A DNA stretch of 64,000 nt, taken from Bradyrhizobium erythrophlei. GTDB lineage: Bacteria > Pseudomonadota > Alphaproteobacteria > Rhizobiales > Xanthobacteraceae. Shown here one piece after another: positions 62,185-64,000 of the stretch. Made by a program: the position numbers and the translations under genes. Location of the stretch: assembly GCA_900129675.1 (NCBI GenBank), contig FSRD01000001.1:168501-232500 (forward strand). Direction: 5' to 3'. The notes below the pieces were generated by a model, which was not told the origin of the DNA, made no database searches, and worked only from the letters and a program-made list of their open reading frames with translations. Position 1 is the stretch's first letter; each line of letters starts with the position of its first letter.

Positions 62185-63273
62185 ATGAAACGTCGTGATT
62201 TCTTGAAGGTGGGCGGCGTCGGTCTCGCCGCGAGCGCAGTTGCGGCACCCGCGATCGCGGAATCGATGCCGGAAGTGAGGTGGCGGCTGGCCGCGAGCTG
62301 GCCGAAGGCGCTCGATACGCTCTACGGCGGCTGCGAATTCTTTTGCAAGCGGGTTGCCGAGATCACTGACAACAAATTCCAGATCCAGTCGTTCGCCGCC
62401 GGTGAAATCGTGCCGGGCTTGCAAGTGCTCGACGCCGTCTCCAACGGCACCGTCGAGATGGGCAACACCGCGCTCTATTACTACTGGGGCAAGAACCCCG
62501 CGTTTACGTTCGGCACGGCGTTGCCGTTCGGCCTCAACACGCGCCAGCATATTTCGTGGCTGGTATGGGGCGGCGGCACCGATATGCTCAACGATCTTCT
62601 GAAGGAATATAACTGCCTGGGTATTCCGACTGGCAGCACGGGCGCGCAGATGGGCGGCTGGTTCCGGAAGGAAATCAAATCCATGGAGGATTTCAAAGGT
62701 CTCAAATTCCGCGTCGGCGGGTTCGCCGGAAACATCATCGCCAAGGTCGGCGGCGTACCGCAGCAGATCGCGGGCGGCGATATCTATCCGGCGCTCGAGA
62801 AGGGCACCATCGATGCAGCGGAATGGGTCGGTCCCTATGACGACGAGAAGCTCGGCTTCGTCAAGGTCGCGAAGTTCTACTATTATCCCGGCTGGTGGGA
62901 GGGCACCGGCCAGGGCCACAATTTGATCAACCTGGCCAAGTGGAACGCGCTGCCCAAGAACTATCAGGCGGTGCTTCAGGCGGCGTCGGAAGACACATAT
63001 ACCTGGGTCACCGGGAAGTATGACTACGTCAATCCGCCGGCGCTGAAGCGGTTGCTGGTCGCAGGCGCGCAGCTGCGGCCATTCCCGCAGGAAGTGCTGG
63101 AGAGCTGCTATAGCGCCGCGAACGAGATCTATGCCGATCTCTCGAAGAGCAACCCGCACTTCAACAAGTTGTACGCGAGCCTGTCAGCCTACCGCAACGA
63201 ATCGCTTGCGTGGATGCAGGTCGCCGAGCTGAGCTACGACAGCTTCATGATGCGGATGCGTACCCGCACCTGA
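62185..63273 (+). CDS. TRAP transporter solute-binding protein (DctP/TakP-like)
   Basis: This 362-residue periplasmic protein starts with a twin-arginine-type leader (KRRDFLKVGGVGLAASAVAAP) and has the DctP fold: WRLAASWPKALDTLYGGCEF, FGLNTRQHISWLVWG, the ligand-binding Arg in FKGLKFRVGGFAGNI, GGDIYPALEKGTIDAAEWVGPYDD. It resembles TakP-type 2-oxo-acid binding proteins. No TRAP membrane genes (DctQ/DctM) follow in this window, so it may be an orphan. The start is the ATG at 62185 behind AGGGGAA. Confidence 0.9.
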   Translation: MKRRDFLKVGGVGLAASAVAAPAIAESMPEVRWRLAASWPKALDTLYGGCEFFCKRVAEITDNKFQIQSFAAGEIVPGLQVLDAVSNGTVEMGNTALYYYWGKNPAFTFGTALPFGLNTRQHISWLVWGGGTDMLNDLLKEYNCLGIPTGSTGAQMGGWFRKEIKSMEDFKGLKFRVGGFAGNIIAKVGGVPQQIAGGDIYPALEKGTIDAAEWVGPYDDEKLGFVKVAKFYYYPGWWEGTGQGHNLINLAKWNALPKNYQAVLQAASEDTYTWVTGKYDYVNPPALKRLLVAGAQLRPFPQEVLESCYSAANEIYADLSKSNPHFNKLYASLSAYRNESLAWMQVAELSYDSFMMRMRTRT

Positions 63274-63299
63274 CCGGACGACCGAGCTGGAAATGCAGA

Positions 63300-63329
63300 A
63301 AGCCCCGGAGGATTCCCCGGGGCTTTTTT
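63300..63329 (+). terminator. rho-independent terminator
   Basis: AAGCCCCGG (63300-63308) and CCGGGGCTT (63317-63325) form a 9-bp stem with an 8-base loop followed by TTTTTT. It is 27 bases after the TRAP-type gene's stop. Confidence 0.88.
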
Positions 63330-63348
63330 GCAACAGATTCGATCGGGT

Positions 63349-63951
63349 CTACTGCTCGCTGTCGCCGCCGAACGCCTCGGCGAGCTTGTCGTAATACTTC
63401 GTCACGAGATCGATATTGCTCTTGTTCTCGATCGCCGGCGCCGGGTACTTCAGCGCCTCGTTGAGATCGGCCAATGCCTCCTTCTTGTCCTTGGCCGACA
63501 TTTTCTTGTCGGCCTGGACCTGGGCGATCTGCGCCTTGATGACGGCGTCGCTGCCGACATATTTTTTGGTCGCGGGGTCGAAGCCGCCAAGCACCAGGCT
63601 GATATTGTCGACCACGTTGCTGTATTCGTCATAGCTGGCAAAACCGCTCTTCTTGGCGATGCCTTCGAGCTGGGCGGTGATCTTCGCATCCGGCTTGGCG
63701 TTCTCCGGGATCTTCTCGGTGATCGGATCCATCTCCTTGGTCGCCGCTAGCGCGGCCTCGACCTGCTTGTCGGTCAATGCGATCTGCTTGATCTGAGGTG
63801 CCTGCGCCGGCGCCGCCTGCGCGGGCGCCATCTGGTTCGCAGGCGCCTGCTTGGCCTGGGCCGGCGCGCTGCTGTGGGATAGTGCGGTCAGAGCGACCGC
63901 AAGGCCGGCAACGCTCACGGCAACGCAGACAGGGCGGACGATCTCACGCAT
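63349..63951 (-). CDS. exported protein of unknown function
   Basis: This 200-residue protein has a signal peptide (CVAVSVAGLAVALTALSHSS) and an alanine/proline/glutamine-rich linker (APAQAKQAPANQMAPAQAAP), then a helical, charged part (KQVEAALAATKEMDPITEKI, IAKKSGFASYDEYSNVVDNI). I recognise no family name. The end is 20 bases from the terminator at 63300. Upstream sequence is cut by the window edge. Confidence 0.72.
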   Translation of the reverse strand: MREIVRPVCVAVSVAGLAVALTALSHSSAPAQAKQAPANQMAPAQAAPAQAPQIKQIALTDKQVEAALAATKEMDPITEKIPENAKPDAKITAQLEGIAKKSGFASYDEYSNVVDNISLVLGGFDPATKKYVGSDAVIKAQIAQVQADKKMSAKDKKEALADLNEALKYPAPAIENKSNIDLVTKYYDKLAEAFGGDSEQ

Positions 63952-64000
63952 GGGGTTCTCCTCGGGTCAGGGGCGGATCCAGATTTCTTGGCTGAACGGG

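Overview
The window looks like the chromosome of a Bradyrhizobium-type alphaproteobacterium (Nitrobacteraceae). It has high GC, FixK/FNR-type boxes of the form TTGAT-N4-ATCAA, an initiator tRNA-fMet, an IS110-family element, and many intergenic inverted repeats of the kind scattered through Bradyrhizobium and Rhodopseudomonas genomes. The genus is inferred from gene content and repeats; no marker gene was compared.

Region 1 (about 0.45-38.2 kb) is a compact low-oxygen/energy-stress gene block. Eleven FixK/FNR-like boxes lie in it, ten of them 60-85 bp (centre to start codon) from a gene start. They head: an exported small protein; a DUF3300/DUF2950 envelope operon; a membrane-fusion-protein operon divergent from a polyphosphate kinase 2 operon; an Orn/Lys/Arg-type decarboxylase plus AspT-type exchanger operon; a DUF1275/SulP operon; a tandem alpha/beta-hydrolase, hydrolase, phasin and K+-channel operon divergent from another hydrolase; a CoA-transferase/MaoC operon; a DUF3141 (PHA-synthase-like)-pta-ackA-fabI operon; an AI-2E-type permease divergent from a GNAT acetyltransferase; and two decayed small genes. 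In the middle (17.5-19.7 kb) are a lone receiver protein, a FixJ-like regulator and a cysteine-free FixK-like Crp/Fnr regulator. A histidine kinase of the HEINQP (FixL/DctB) type with a periplasmic substrate-binding-like sensor lies at 38.4-40.3 kb. Together the genes suggest a programme for ATP and proton-motive force when respiration is limited: acetyl-phosphate to ATP, polyphosphate, decarboxylation/antiport, polymer storage granules, and envelope and ion homeostasis.

Region 2 (40.3-64 kb) is ordinary chromosome with scars. It holds tRNA-fMet, a coniferyl-aldehyde-dehydrogenase-like ALDH, a GMC oxidoreductase, CvpA, an atypical SDR, two paralogous MBL-fold hydrolases, a FAH-family hydrolase, a GST, Ogt, an alpha/beta hydrolase, a GntR/FCD regulator, a PhyH-family dioxygenase, a homoserine-dehydrogenase-like/SAF protein, a PRISE-like reductase and a TRAP solute-binding protein. 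Between them lie a lower-GC islet with a putative PD-(D/E)XK nuclease, the 3' remnant of a second GMC gene, an internally deleted SDR, an internally deleted quinone oxidoreductase, a frameshifted tandem hydrolase copy, a likely AhpD-family remnant, and an IS110-type transposase bracketed by perfect 107-bp inverted repeats.

The most interesting signals are the dense FixK-box cluster with its local FixJ/FixK-like regulators, the DUF3300 protein ending in a self-cleaving S74-type chaperone domain, the 835-residue exported double hydrolase, the decarboxylase-exchanger pair under a FixK box, the nuclease islet beside the duplicated GMC 3' end, and the IS110 element inside the 107-bp inverted repeats.
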